Shown: one piece after another, positions 1 through 12,031 of the stretch
How the letters are laid out: each line of letters opens with the position of its first letter
Numbering within the stretch: the first letter of the stretch is position 1
Source: Acanthosoma haemorrhoidale
Taxonomy: Eukaryota > Arthropoda > Insecta > Hemiptera > Acanthosomatidae
Direction of reading: 5' to 3'
Assembly: GCA_930367205.1 (NCBI GenBank)
Contig: OV884015.1
Coordinates: 108,316,509-108,380,508, forward strand
DNA length: 64,000 nt
Translations under genes and position numbers: made by a program
The notes under the pieces: model-generated
What the model saw: the letters and a program-made list of their open reading frames with translations, nothing else
What the model was told of the DNA's origin: nothing
Database searches by the model: none

Positions 1-955
1 AGGAATCGGAGAATGCGATAAACTCAGCATTCAGATGCTGAATAACGTGAGTGGCCAGATGATACATAAGCTTAGCAAGCAGATGGGCGCCACATAGCTC
101 CAAGCGGGGAAGGGTAACCGCCTTGCACGGTGCTATTTTGGATTTGGCAGCTAAGAGATGAACAGGAAGATGACCAGATGAAGACGATGTGTGGAGATAG
201 ACGACAGCGGCATAGCCGGATTCAGATGTGTCACAAAAGTGATGAACAGACGATGGGGACGCTTCAGGAATAAAACGCGGTTTGCGTACCTCCGAAAGAG
301 AAGGTAGTTGCTCCTGATAATTCAGCCAGGGAACGGCCCACTCTTGGGGCAATCCTTGGTCCCAATCCAGGTGAAGCAGGCAGAGACGATGGAAGAGGAT
401 CTTGGCTGAGAAGGTGACTGGTGAAAGCCAGCCAAGGGGGTCAAAGATTCGAGCCATTTGGCTCAGGACGGTGCGTTTCGTGAGTGCGGATTCAGTCAGT
501 CGCACGGAGTAGAGGAAATGGTCAGACGTGGGATTCCAGCCGAGTCCTAAGATTTTTAGGACAGGATCGCGATCAAGCGACAGAGGATCAGCAGAGGAAA
601 GCTCAGGGCAGTGATCAGATGGAATTCCCTGCAACAGAGGGGGATGATTTGATTTGATGAAGGGTTGGCGGATTCCGCTACTACCTCCATATGGCCCCTG
701 TCCAAGTAATCTCGCATGAAGTCGTGAAAGGCGGCACGGAGCTCCGGCTGCTTACCGAGGCGATGTTCTAAACGGCTGAATTGCCGCTTAGCCACATTAC
801 GGACATACCAAGATCACGAGAGGCGAGGGGAAGATCCACGATGTAACGCCCAGAAGGAGAGCGATGGAGGCCTGAAAGGTACATCTCCTCGCACCTTTTT
901 TCAGCTTGAGGGAGTGGGACGACATTCGGAACCTTGTCAAGCTCCCAAAACATAC
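1..955 (-). pseudogene. BEL/Pao pol fragment, RT core deleted
   Basis: The minus strand encodes the polymerase part of a BEL/Pao LTR retrotransposon. In order it shows the pre-RT stretch (FWELDKVP, near 940), the start of RT (FMRDYLDRGHMEVV, near 690), then the segment after RT with the family-typical ARIFDPLGWLSPVTFSAK (near 430), and the start of an RNase H-like region (TLPRLELCGAHLLAK, near 100). The RT start joins almost directly to a stretch that normally follows the palm, near 620-680, so the catalytic core with its YVDD box is missing. A frameshift near 958 separates this part from the protease-linker frame. The element continues past the left edge, so integrase and 3' LTR are not visible. 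Non-functional; the family call is confident. Confidence 0.85.
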
Positions 956-1912
956 TAAATGTCAGTGAGACTCTCGTCCGGAAAGTGGGCCTTAGCTGGA
1001 AGATAGATGATAGAATCTTGGACAGGGCTTTCAGAGACGGCATAGGAAGATTCTGGCGTAGTAGGCGTATGATCAGTGGGATGGCAATCAGATGAAACAG
1101 AAGGGTTGGATTGATTTAAGGCGAGCAGACGACCAGATGTTTCCGCAGGTTGGGAAAGCGATTTCGAACCAGATGTCTGAGGAGAGGATGATCGAGGCGA
1201 AATGTTAGGCGACTTAGAAGAGCTGATACCTTCCTTGATACGCTTAGTGCGTGATGGGCGACGAGTGCTGCCATCAACTGTGCCAGGAGCGAAGGTGACA
1301 TGCCTAGATGGCTTTCGATGGCGAGCATAGGGACCAAGAAGCACCCATCCTAGGGTGGTTCGAATGGCGCCAGGGAGCTCCGCGGTAGGCGATAATATTT
1401 CCGGGAGAATCAGAAATGGAAGCACATCTGAGCCCAGGAGGATGTCAATCGTTCAAGGACGATAAAACAAATGATCGGCCAAATTGAGCCGCGTTAACTC
1501 CGGCCAATGGCATCGAAACTCCCTAGACGGCAGCGGGTCAATAAGTGTATCGATGACATAGGCCTTGACCTTGAAATATGGGGGGTCACCCTGATGGAAT
1601 AAGGCGACGTAAACATATCCTCGGACACGAATTGGATTCACATTGCTGAGGGTGCGCAGATGCATTGGTTCGGACCGTGGACGAAGATGCAGCCGCGAAG
1701 CGTAGGTGGAGGTGATGAGGGTGGTTTGACTGCCAGAATCAAGAAGGGCACACGAGATGGAGTGAAATTGGTTATTTTCAAGACGGACAATGGCGGTAGG
1801 CATCAACTGTTCCAGATGCCGGTTTTGGCTGCGAGCAGGACGAGGGGTCAAGGAGGAAGAACACAGACGATCAGGCGGGAACAGACGCTGAGGTGATCGA
1901 GGACGTCCTAGT
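955..1912 (-). pseudogene. BEL/Pao aspartic protease and linker
   Basis: Retroviral-type aspartic protease region (DUF1758 type) of the same BEL/Pao element, between gag and pol. The active-site motif LLDSGSQTTLIT lies near 1729-1746. Downstream the same frame carries DILLGSDVLPFLILPEILSP, a usual BEL continuation, and then LGWVLLGPY and a Ser/Pro-rich linker. A single in-frame TGA at 1453-1455 interrupts otherwise continuous coding, so it is a nonsense mutation and not the true end. Upstream the frame stays open to about 1908, where R2 copy A begins. Confidence 0.8.
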
Positions 1913-3341
1913 CAATCCGACTGACACCCAGGGGGGTGAGCGACGAGGGTACGCCTACATTGCTCCTTAATAATGTTCTCGGCCACACCGTCTACAGGGA
2001 CGAAGGCCCGCTGGCGTATGTCTAGCATACGGATCCCACCTATCCTGGCAGCCAGGATCTTGTGGAGGTGCCTCAGCGCCACAGACGCGATCGAAATCGG
2101 TCTGTACTCGCTCGGGCCCCCCGGACAGTCTGACTCCGGGACGAATACCGTACGGCATTCCTTGAGCGAAGCTGGGGTTTTCCCAGAGAGAATTATGGTG
2201 TTAAACACCAGAGCCTGTATTTCTGGTGGAACAGCATTCCAGCTTCGGGCCGATATTCCATCGGGTCCCTCTGCAGAGTGTGCCGCCACTTTCCAGGTTC
2301 CTACGTCAAGAGTGCTGATAGGGCCCATTATCGTTGCGATGTCGATGGGTTTCCCCGTCCTCCTGAGAGGCTGAGGTTCACTAACTCCATCTGTGTTCTG
2401 CATTAAGGGGGCCCAGTACGCCTCGAGCTCGTCGAGACTATGTGCCCCCTTCTTTTGCCCTCCATCTAGCACCTCTTGCGCGGCCCTAGTGCGGTCACGC
2501 CTCCACAGTGCCTGAACTCTGGCATACTCTATTCTTCGAAGCATACGCTTCGATTTGCGGCGCGGATCTCTTCTGTCAATTCCTTGTGGCCTTGCTGGCC
2601 CGGCCGTTCTGGGTTTCGGGAAACAGTTCCCTAGCCAGTTCCCCAAGTCCACACTGACGTCATGCCCTTCGAGACACCTCTGTGCGAGAGAGCGAAGCTC
2701 CTCCGCGTGGAAGCCCTCTCCAGGCACGACCGTCTGCTGCATCAGGTCTCTCACCGCATCATGCAGGCTTGAGACCCATGCCGGGTTGGGGCCATCATCA
2801 TGGGCCGTTGTTGTTCTGTTTGTATCCCCCTGCCCGGAAGACTCCGGCGTAGGGGGCCGCGCTCGCAATTCTGCCAGAGCCTGTTCCACCCAGGCCTTAT
2901 AGTCGTCACGGCGCCTCACGCCTTTGATCGACTCCAGCGTTCAGTTGGTGAACACCCTATGCAGGAACTGATTAATCAAGTGGGTGCCCTGCATCACACC
3001 TTCCGCTTCCTTTCGTGCCATAATCCGCAGCTCTTCTTTACTGTGTTGTCCTGTGTTGTGCCAGATCAATGAATCGGACACGGGATGGCAACCCGTGTCC
3101 GACAAATAACCTCCTCCTTTGATTGCTCCCCTTCTCACTGAGCGGTAGGTAGGCACATGGTGGGGCTGCCACCTTTGAAGGGGCCTCCAGCAAGGGACAC
3201 GCTGAAGGGTTGGGTTTGCCCCAACCGTTAGCCATTTCCGCAAAGCGGAAATGCCCGACTCTCACGTAGGACAAGTCCCGGACGTGGTGGTAGGAACTTG
3301 GGAGCCGGGGGTTGCCCCCTCCCAAGCGACTTAAGAGAGTC
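1913..3341 (-). mobile_element. R2 retrotransposon copy A, 3' part missing, inserted in BEL
   Basis: R2-type non-LTR element interrupting BEL between gag and protease. The minus strand starts at 3341 with GACTCTCTTAAG, the 28S sequence just upstream of the R2 target, then the same 5' leader as copy C (P4-like hairpin 3233-3253). Coding remains include the Myb end (LESIKGVRRRDDYKAW near 2910) and the RT N-terminal part as far as PVDGVAENI near 1975. The rest of RT, the CCHC and the endonuclease are absent; about 55 unassigned bases follow. Flanks read ATTGACT on both sides, a possible 7-bp target duplication that overlaps the GACT of the 28S-derived end. Compared with copy C, the ribozyme P2 strand has a change (GGTTG for GGTGG). 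Confidence 0.8.
3074..3102. other. 11-bp hairpin in R2 copy A leader
   Basis: TCGGACACGGG (3074-3084) and CCCGTGTCCGA (3092-3102) form an 11-bp stem around a 7-nt loop. The same hairpin is present in copies B (49136-49164) and C (57389-57413, 9 bp). Its role is unknown; it lies ahead of the zinc finger in a frame that has no ATG. Confidence 0.6.
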
Positions 3342-4742
3342 AATTTGTTTGGTACATAAGAAGCACCAAATGCATCAGACGAGGCAGGAGAGGTGGAACG
3401 CACACATAACTGCCGATTCGTAGGCGATGAGACGCGTGAGGCCACAGACTAAACAGATGAAGGTGTTCGAGGCGAAGTCGAACGTGAATGAGGTGGGGAG
3501 GCGTCTCTTGAACGATGCTGAGGTACATCGTTTCTTAGATGCAGGATGGTATGATGCCGCTGGCCACATACATGGCAAGAATGCGAAGATTGCCATTGGT
3601 CAGTAGAGTGATACTCGGACAGACAATTGCGGCAGATGGAGATGCTTGCCACATATTTTAGGCGCTGCTGAGAAGTCAAAGCCTTAAACGTGGGGCACTG
3701 GCGAATGGAATGGTCCTTAACGTCACAATAGGCACAAGTAGCCCGGGTCGAAGCAGAGGAGCGAGATGGAGACGCCGAGGTGTAGACAGAACGACGAGCA
3801 GGAAATGACGGGCGAAACCGACTAGGCGACTTGAGTTTGGATGACGGAGGGCAAGGAGTGCTTTCCAGCACTCGTAGTTGCTGAGTAGCAAACTTCAACA
3901 GGGTGTCTACAGACGGAAATTCATCCGTTGTCAACTGCTGTTCGAAACGCTGACGAGAATCCTCGTCAAGCCCTTGGACGCTCATTGAGAACAATAAAAA
4001 GTCGGCTAAATTGTCAATAGGCAAGGATTTGAGCGCATGAATAGCATTTTGATGGGTGGTGATAAAGCCTTTTAGATGCTCAATAGAGGCGGTAGACGAT
4101 GTGGGATAGTGCGAAATTTGCCTTAAGTACATCTGAGCCAAACGACGATTATTTTGGAATCGTTGTCGCAGGGCTCGATAGGCAAGCTGATAATGAGCAG
4201 CGCTGTGCTCAAACATGGAGATGACAGCTGCCGCTTCATCGGAGACAGCAGATCTCAGAAAATGAAATTTCTGAGCGTCCGGCAAGGACGCGTTGTCGTG
4301 GACGAGTGAATCGTATAAGGCGATAAATTCAGGCCAGCGTTCAATTTGACCGTTGAACGTTGGCAGCTGAATACGCGGAAGAGGGAGATCAACCGGGGGA
4401 GTGCTGGGCGTATTGTCAGGTACGTGGTCCTTAGACAACTGACTGCACCTTATTCGAATGGCCAAGATCAGGTCGAAATAGGCGGGATGTTCAGACGGAT
4501 TGGCGGGTCGTTGACCGTCCGGTAGCTGACTAACTGTCTGGACGTACCGGCTGTCCGCCTCAAGAAATTCAGACTTAAGCTCTCTCAATGTATCTAGACA
4601 GGCCCTCCACCTGGGGATAATCCGTCGACTTAAGTGCCTGAACTGTGTCATAACTTTTTTGAACTGCAGTGAGCAGTAGGTCACGCTGTATTTTGAGGGC
4701 GATTAAGTTCGCCTGTAATTTCTCGGCGGCTGTTTGGCCCAT
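3342..4742 (-). pseudogene. BEL/Pao gag (DUF1759 type)
   Basis: Gag of the BEL/Pao element. An ATG at 4740-4742 opens a frame (MGQTAAEKLQANLIALK) that shifts near 4640 into the long frame, open to 3449. The body has the DUF1759 signature (LPRIQLPTFNGQIERWPEF near 4350, then a long helical capsid-like region) and zinc knuckles (CAYCDVKDHSIRQC near 3725, followed by a Cys/His-rich stretch CRNC...CHVC near 3560-3630). A stop at 3449 precedes continued gag-like sequence to the R2 insertion point. The frameshift and the stop make it non-functional. The long frame begins with GTG, so its apparent first methionine is not a start. Confidence 0.85.
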
Positions 4743-4938
4743 GATGAAGTATTAAATGAAGGTAACCAATTAAATTAAATTCACGGAAAATTGAAATGAA
4801 ATTATAATGAAAATTAAAATTAAAGTTTAAATTGCAGCTAAAATTGAATTTAAGATTATGATAAGCGGGGATAAGGCGATAAGATAAATTGCTTGTGGCG
4901 ATAAGGAGATAATAGAAGGTATAAAGGTCGATTCCCTT

Positions 4939-4952
4939 GGGTTTCGGCACCA
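4939..4952 (-). other. BEL primer-binding site
   Basis: On the minus strand TGGTGCCGAAACCC lies three bases after the proposed end of the 5' LTR. This is the usual tRNA-complementary primer site form of insect LTR retrotransposons. It supports the placing of the LTR and the orientation of the element. Confidence 0.7.
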
Positions 4953-4955
4953 AAA

Positions 4956-5585
4956 TGTAAACCCGACTCTCGACAATTTGCTATAGATGAACTTTCCGAG
5001 AGCCTGGGACTTACACCCACAGGGAAATAAAAAGGTGAAAATAATCAGATGGAATAGGTGAATAAATGGAGAAGACTTACCCAGTCCTGAGTCGTTCTGC
5101 CTCAAGATATCTGCAGCTGGATCGCGAGCGATGTTTTTCTCGACGAAGGGATGTGAGGAAATGGGGAAGAAGGATAGGAGATGTCGATATAACACCACCG
5201 GACGATAACTCCAGATATGAACAGAAGATTAATCAGATGAACGACCACTGATTGGGTCATCGTCTTACGGAGAAGTGAGAGGGAGAGCGGTGCGAGGGAG
5301 GGAGGTGAGAGGGAGGGGGGAGAGAGGGAGGGGGGAGGCCACCGAGATACGAGTTCTAACAGCTATCGATAGTACTAGGGCTACCGGACGGCCGACATGG
5401 ATCTCACACAACCCACCCCCGCCACAAAACTCTCGCAAGCCACGTACGCCCGAACAGTAAGAATTATATTCTCGTTCTCGGCGAGTCGAGTGATGCCAAA
5501 GGAAAAGTCCGTGCTTAATTTCGTCCAAGTTGACACAAAGAAGTTGATAGGCTAACGTTACCAACTGGACTAACGTTACTGGACA
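4956..5585 (-). repeat. BEL/Pao 5' LTR (proposed)
   Basis: About 630 bp bounded by TGT...ACA, ending just before the PBS. Contents include a purine-rich GAGAGGGAGG tract (5275-5335 on the plus strand) and a short internal repeat CTAACGTTAC near 5551-5577. The partner 3' LTR is outside the window, so the outer border at 5585 rests only on the TG/CA ends. Confidence 0.5.
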
Positions 5586-8500
5586 TTTAAGTATAATTAA
5601 TGTAAATGAAATAATTTAATTTCCTGTCGGGGATTAGACCAACGCCATAAAAGAACATTCTTCTTTTTATATCCCTGTTGTGAGACTATTTTTATTTTTT
5701 TCTCTTTAGTTAATAATTATTAAAATTTACACCATTGGGATTATATGCCACTATTGAACTGTGTTAGCTGAAGTGGTCTTCAGACAGTCGGTTTGTAGAC
5801 TAGAAGAAAAGTTGGTCACTGCAGCTTGCAATTAGATTGTTTGGGAAGAATATTTCTTAATGGCATAAACTACTAGATGACCTGAATTGGGAATGTTTCT
5901 TTAAGTGTTACATGTTAGGGTATTATTATATGTACAGATCTACATTAGTTAAGAGTTTTAACTATTTATATTGTTTTCTGTATGGAAATATTATCGTTTT
6001 GTGTATCACTATTTTTGTACACATTTGTACTCATTTGTGTGTACCACACAGTTGCAAAACATTATTTTTTTCGTATAGTAATTATTCAAAAAATAAAAAA
6101 AACTTCAAAGAAATCTCGCTTTATGGTTTTAAATATCAATTTAATATAATTATGATTGTTCCCGGTTGTGGTTTCAGCCTTTTGAAGATGTGAATTCGTT
6201 CGTTTAACGTAAAATTATATTTTTAAAACAAATGCCTTTCTAGTTTTATTGTATCTTTGCTCAGTTCTCACATATATATATGGCTAGCTCATAAGTAATT
6301 TAGAAAGCTTGAAATATTTATTATCTGACTGATGTATCGAGCGAGGTCTATAACCAACAATGTCAATTTCAGATACTTGTAATACCTCCTTATTTATTGC
6401 GCAAGTAAACTATCGACTAATCATAATACAACCGATATGTTTTCAAAAAAATACTTTTGGTTATTATATGTAGTTATTGTATATCTAAATATTAAAACAA
6501 AAATCACTGTCAATACTTACTGTTGAGTTAGTACTTGTCAACTTATTGCGACTAAGTTTAGTAGCTTAGTCTCCATCTTGTTTTATGGAAGTTGAAGATG
6601 GAGGACTTATGGAGAATAATAATTTGTGTATAACGGAACCTATTCTAAAATATATCTCTTCCATGAAAATGACCTAATTTATTCAATTACTTTATTTCTT
6701 TTCACAATCATTTAATAAATATTTAAAAAATAAGCTATCCCTTCTTCATAGAACATATCTTGTTACAATTCTTTGATTTTGTTTATATGTATTAAGAAAG
6801 ATATTTTTCTTGATGAATGATGAGGCTTTTAATCATTGTACAAGAACAAACACATGTAACTTTAAGTTTGTTTCACATTTTAATACAATTATTGATGTTT
6901 TAAACCCGCAACGAAAAAAAGACAGTAAACAGTAGACTCGAATGGACCAGTCCATAACATAGAGTTTGGTACCCCCTTGTGGATTCGAACTTGAGCACAA
7001 ATGCACCATTGCACACTCAACAGCTATTCCTGAGTGGCAGTAAATCCCTCTTCCGCCGAGTTTTCCCTCTTTTTTTTTTTTCACTTCCTCCTCCTCCGAA
7101 GGGGAGTGGTGTCGCGGTTCTCGGGGAGTATTAACTTTTAAAGTTTTTCCGGGCATCATTATTCAAAGCGGGGCCCTCCACAAGTATACCTCTGTCGGAG
7201 AACAGTGTCGTACTCTCGAGTAACTTTCGCCGTTTGTCAATCGTCGAATTGGTTCCCGTACAATAGCTTGCTGAGCAAATAAAATTAACTTTTTCCGCCT
7301 ACTCGTTTAACTGGAAATGTCCCTGGTATAAATTATTCAACTTGAAGCGATAGCTGAATAAATAAAACAACTTAGCCAATATCGAGGCTGGAGTTTAGGA
7401 ATGTATAAATCGTTCTGAAGGCAGAGTAATCCATTCAGAGATTCAACCTCTAGAATATTGAGATAATAGAATAACAGTTAATGTTTCCGCTCACCTGCTC
7501 AAGTGAGTTCTGCATTTCCCCAGCTCCTACATTAGCTATTTCCATACCCCTCCATCACTGCTCTAATCGGCTCATCATTTATTTTATCAACTTGGACTAT
7601 GGGATTTAACAGATTCTGCTTGATGACAATATAAACGAAAATTTACAAGCATTAAGTCCCGATGTCATATGAACCTGCAAGAACTTTACACCAAAATAAT
7701 GAAGGCAAAAAAAATGTCATAAATCTGACGAGACTAAAAGCTGGAAAATAATGTTTAGAATGCATGTTCTGCGGAACAAGGATTCACTATAAAACTGCCT
7801 TAATCCGACCAATAAGCTTCAGGTTTAATAAAGAAATAATAATGTGTAGACGCCAAAACACACACTACCAAGATATTTAGACTGTACAAATGGACTGTAT
7901 AATATGAAATTGCGACACCGGGGAGATAAAGAAAGAAATTTTCTTACCTGTCTATCACCTCTGCCAACAATGTTCCTCTCACTTCTCGTTGATGTGGCTC
8001 ACCACACGACCTCTTGACGCCAGCTTCAAATTCTATAATGTCATGGTAACACAACGGGAATAACGAACCTTACGAGTAAGTTTCCCGATTTATTGATAGT
8101 GAAACTTTATTACGCCGACAAGATGGCTACAACATAGGTCACTCATCCCCCCCCCCACCAGGTGGCATGTGACTTTGTACCAAAATGACGTCGCACTGGC
8201 GTGAACATATTAAGTTTTACTTTTTAAACTACAGAAAAAAATCTTGTTTTGTCGAAGGAACCTAGCTTAAACAATTGGCAATTAAAGGGGTTCCATTTTC
8301 TTCTTCAGAGACTTCAAACAGAAGGAGTTCCCTGCAATGAAGGACGAATGTGCACGTTCGGCACGTCTTGTTACAGAATTTTCTGTGAGAAACCACAACG
8401 AAAATGGAGTCCGCACCACTACCCATTGTTTGTTAGTACTGCCAAGAATCACGGTTTTTTTCTTTTTCAATAAAAACCCCGCTTTTGCCACATAAGCTCA

Positions 8501-9423
8501 ACTTTGTTTCGACATTTGGACCCATTTCCACAATAACATGAAAGTCCAAGAAGAAAGTGGACACGCCTAGAGAACAAGTTTGTAACGCAACATGGTTAAA
8601 AAAAGATATAGAAAATTAAATACGTTCATCAAATTGATAGCTATAAAAATTATCAGCTAAATTATATTTGTCGATGTTTACTCCATGATTAATATTCCAA
8701 GCAAGTTATTTAACTTGAGGTTAATAAAATGGAAGTAACGTAATGGACAACTGAGAATATAACGCCTAAAGTAACTCTCCTTAAATCTATCATCATTTAA
8801 CTCTTAAATAGGAATTCATCAAGAAATACTTTTGTGTGCTGCTGAAATACTTAAATCGAACAGCAACCATTTAAATACTCTGATGCTCATCTGTCATTGA
8901 TGATATAAATACTCTGTAGTATCATGAATCTAATAATTAAACTCCAGATAAGGTTATCTGTCAGTGCATCGACGTACAATCTGATCAGTGGCGCTGCAGC
9001 GCTTTGTCGGTTCGTGACCACCGCGGCTAATAAAATTAACCGCCCTCCTTTGACGCCTCTTCGTGACCACGCCGAGTTACGACCACTGCGCTTGGTGTCC
9101 CATCGATTATCACCTGGTCAGGCAAGTCTGAATATCAGGCTACTAGGTACAATGGCATGATGGGAAGATAGTTCTTGATTGTGCGTAACCTGTTCTTAAC
9201 CAGTTGAGAAGGATCAAATGATCAGATTTGGATGCTTGTTAGCCGAGTATGCAATTGTTTACAGTCAAATACAATGAATCCCTCTACAAACAATAATTAG
9301 CAGCCAAAACAAACTGAGTATTATCTTTAGCCAAACTCTCACACAGACTGTAAGTAATGTACACTGTTGATGGTTACATTATACCAAAATATAACATATT
9401 TTAATATGAACAGTCTGCTTTCC
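5586..9423. other. AT-rich non-coding DNA
   Basis: No supported gene. Short open frames here have no recognisable domain or coding-like composition. A minus-strand tRNA-like B box (AGTTCGAATCC near 6990) with a weak A-box-like stretch 45-50 nt before it could mark an old SINE. 7140-7440 is less AT-rich and has no obvious function. Confidence 0.5.
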
Positions 9424-9762
9424 TTTCAATCAAAAGTCCTATGAACTGTAGTTGATGCCCCTTATTACGTCAGCAACAAAACACTTCATAACGATATTAA
9501 TATACCTTACATTCTCGAACTCATCCCTCCCATGTTCATAAAATTCCATCGAAAGTGATACTTAATCCGATTTGGATATGCGGAATAGAGCTACGGCGGA
9601 CAACAAAAAGGTCGTACATCAGGTGTATCTAATCCTTTCAATCAAAAGTCCTATGAACAATAGTTGATGCCCCTTATTACGTAACCAACAAAACCTTTCA
9701 TAACGATCTTAATAAACCTTCCATGTTCATGAAATTTCATCGAAAACTACTACCCCAAGGAT
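9424..9762 (+). mobile_element. two tandem Jockey-type RT fragments
   Basis: Two head-to-tail pieces (about 9424-9560 and 9565-9762) encode the same RT thumb segment of a Jockey-clade LINE: FQSKVL, VDAPYYV, NKT-HND. The second is preceded by LNPIWICGIEL, the usual segment just ahead of FQSK. Both carry a stop in FQSKVL*TxVDAPYY, so they share a damaged ancestor. They match the minus-strand fragment at 13.8-14.2 kb. Confidence 0.7.
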
Positions 9763-10122
9763 ATATATTCATATTTTATTCAATGAAATAAGTTGGTTGA
9801 ACTTGTTAGGATCAACAAAGCACACAATTTAATATCATGGATCGCAGAATAAGCACTTCATTCATGGTCGAGTGAGCTCAAAGTAGGTATTTGCATTCAA
9901 TTATATTAAAATATTATTCTATTACCAGGGATTATTACGTAATCCTTTCGGGCGAAGTAAGTAGGATTACAGGGCGAGTCCACATTTCATTATTTATAAT
10001 TTCATTACGTAAATATATCCAATCATATTTATAAGTCGCATTGTTTAAATTATGGACGTAATAAAATGAATAATGGATTATCCCTTGAAATTTCAAGTCG
10101 CTTTTACTAGCACTGCTTTGTC

Positions 10123-10211
10123 AATGTTGATGTTATCAGGTGACTCAGATATGTTAATGTTATCAGGTGACTCAGATATGTTAATGTTATCAGGTAACTC
10201 AGATATGTTAA
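10123..10211. repeat. 27-bp minisatellite, about 3 copies
   Basis: Three nearly identical units containing GTTATCAGGTGACTCAGATA in direct tandem, the last with one substitution (GGTAAC). The flanks (9763-10122 and 10212-10873) hold no gene I can support. Confidence 0.85.
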
Positions 10212-10873
10212 CAAGGTGAAATACTTAACATTTTTCAAGAGGTGAAGATCTCATTTATTATATTCATTGTTATTTTGGCCCTTCAATCAAATACAGAGCT
10301 CTTTACTTTAAGCCATATATTTTGCAACTAAAATGAACAACATTGTATAATAAATGCTTTGTCAATTTCAGCGATTTATGTTTCATTTGATATTTTATTA
10401 AAAATAATATATTACATATACCTGTAGTAGTGGAATCACTATTTAAAGGGAAAAATATGAAAGTGTAACATTCATGTGTAATTCACTATGTTAATAAAAC
10501 ATCTAGGAGGAGTTAACACGTTCTTCTTCTTTTTATTATATATTATCCAATCCATTATCAATATAATATATATAGTAGTTTATTATATATATATATTTAG
10601 TTAGTTTTCTTGATTCATTCACCTTTCCGCCTGTTGGTATAATTTTGTCTAATATTTCGTCTCACTTCAGAAGTTTAGAATTTTTATCATCGATAACTTC
10701 CAACCACTTTTCGTTGGAAATTGAGTTTCGTTGATGAGTTTTATATTGAAAACCTTTACGGTTTCGCCCATGCGTTTTTTGTCTGTCCGTCTGTTTGGGT
10801 ATCCTCACTTGAAACTAGAAACGTGAGATTTGGAGTCTCATTAATTGTAAGAAAAAAGTAAAAATGTTTCATT

Positions 10874-10907
10874 ATTATATTCCTTTATTGTGCTATAATT
10901 ACAATTA
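10874..10907 (-). mobile_element. Jockey 3' end-like piece at the satellite border
   Basis: The minus strand reads TTGTAATTATAGCACAATAAAGGAATA, nearly the same as the 3' end of the Jockey copy at 13555, including the AATAAA signal. It touches the left border of the 98-bp array. Too short for certainty. Confidence 0.4.
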
Positions 10908-12031
10908 CCTACCTAGTTATGATCTCCTGATAGCAAAACAGTGAAAATATCGTCAAAAAGTCGTAAATTTACAAAAATGCGTATTTCATAGCTAGGACGT
11001 TAGCTCCTGCCCAGTTATGTTCTCCTGATAGCAAAACAGTGAAAATATCGTCAAAAAGTCGTAAATTTACAAAAATGCGTATTTCATAGCTAGGACGTTA
11101 GCTCCTACCTAGTTATGATCTCCTGATAGCAAAACAGTGAAAATATCGTCAAAAAGTCGTAAATTTACAAAAATGCGTATTTCATAGCTAGGACGTTAGC
11201 TCCTACCTAGTTATGTTCTCCTGATAGCAAAACAGTGGAAATATCGTCAAAAAGTCGTAAATTTACAAAAATGCGTATTTCATAGCTAGGACGTTAGCTC
11301 CTGCCCAGTTATGTTCTCCTGATAGCAAAACAGTGAAAATATCGTCAAAAAGTCGTAAATTTACAAAAATGCGTATTTCATAGCTAGGACGTTAGCTCCT
11401 ACCTAGTTATGATCTCCTGATGGCAAAACAGTGAAAATATCGTCAAAAAGTCGTAAATTTACAAAAATGCGTATTTCATAGCTAGGACGTTAGCTCCTAC
11501 CTAGTTATGTTCTCCTGATAGCAAAACAGTGGAAATATCGTCAAAAAGTCGTAAATTTACAAAAATGCGTATTTCATAGCTAGGACGTTAGCTCCTGCCC
11601 AGTTATGTTCTCCTGATAGCAAAACAGTGAAAATATCGTCAAAAAGTCGTAAATTTACAAAAATGCGTATTTCATAGCTAGGACGTTAGCTCCTACCTAG
11701 TTATGATCTCCTGATGGCAAAACAGTGAAAATATCGTCAAAAAGTCGTAAATTTACAAAAATGCGTATTTCATAGCTAGGACGTTAGCTCCTACCTAGTT
11801 ATGTTCTCCTGATAGCAAAACAGTGGAAATATCGTCAAAAAGTCGTAAATTTACAAAAATGCGTATTTCATAGCTAGGACGTTAGCTCCTGCCCAGTTAT
11901 GTTCTCCTGATAGCAAAACAGTGAAAATATGGTCAAAAAGTCAAAAATTTACAAAAATGCGTATTTCATAGCTAGGACGTTAGCTCCGGCCCATTTATGT
12001 TCTGCTGATAGCAAAACAGTGAAAATATGGT
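10908..12031. repeat. 98-bp tandem satellite with 294-bp higher-order repeat
   Basis: About 11.5 direct copies of a 98-bp unit (landmarks GATCTCCTGATAGCAAAACA and TTCATAGCTAGGACGTTAGC). Diagnostic variants come in a fixed order: a TACCTAG/GATCTCC type, a TACCTAG/GTTCTCC type with GTGGAAAT, and a GCCCAG type. GCCCAG units begin near 11008, 11302, 11596 and 11890, exactly 294 bp (three units) apart. The right-hand units are more diverged and the array fades near 12030. Confidence 0.95.

Noticed and set aside
10690..10712. CENP-B box-like TTTTCGTTGGAAATTGAG near the 98-bp array
   Set aside because: Only partly matches the consensus, occurs once and lies outside the repeat unit.
10908..12031. 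Regular repeats resembling a CRISPR array
   Set aside because: The units follow each other directly without unique spacers, and the context is a eukaryotic genome.
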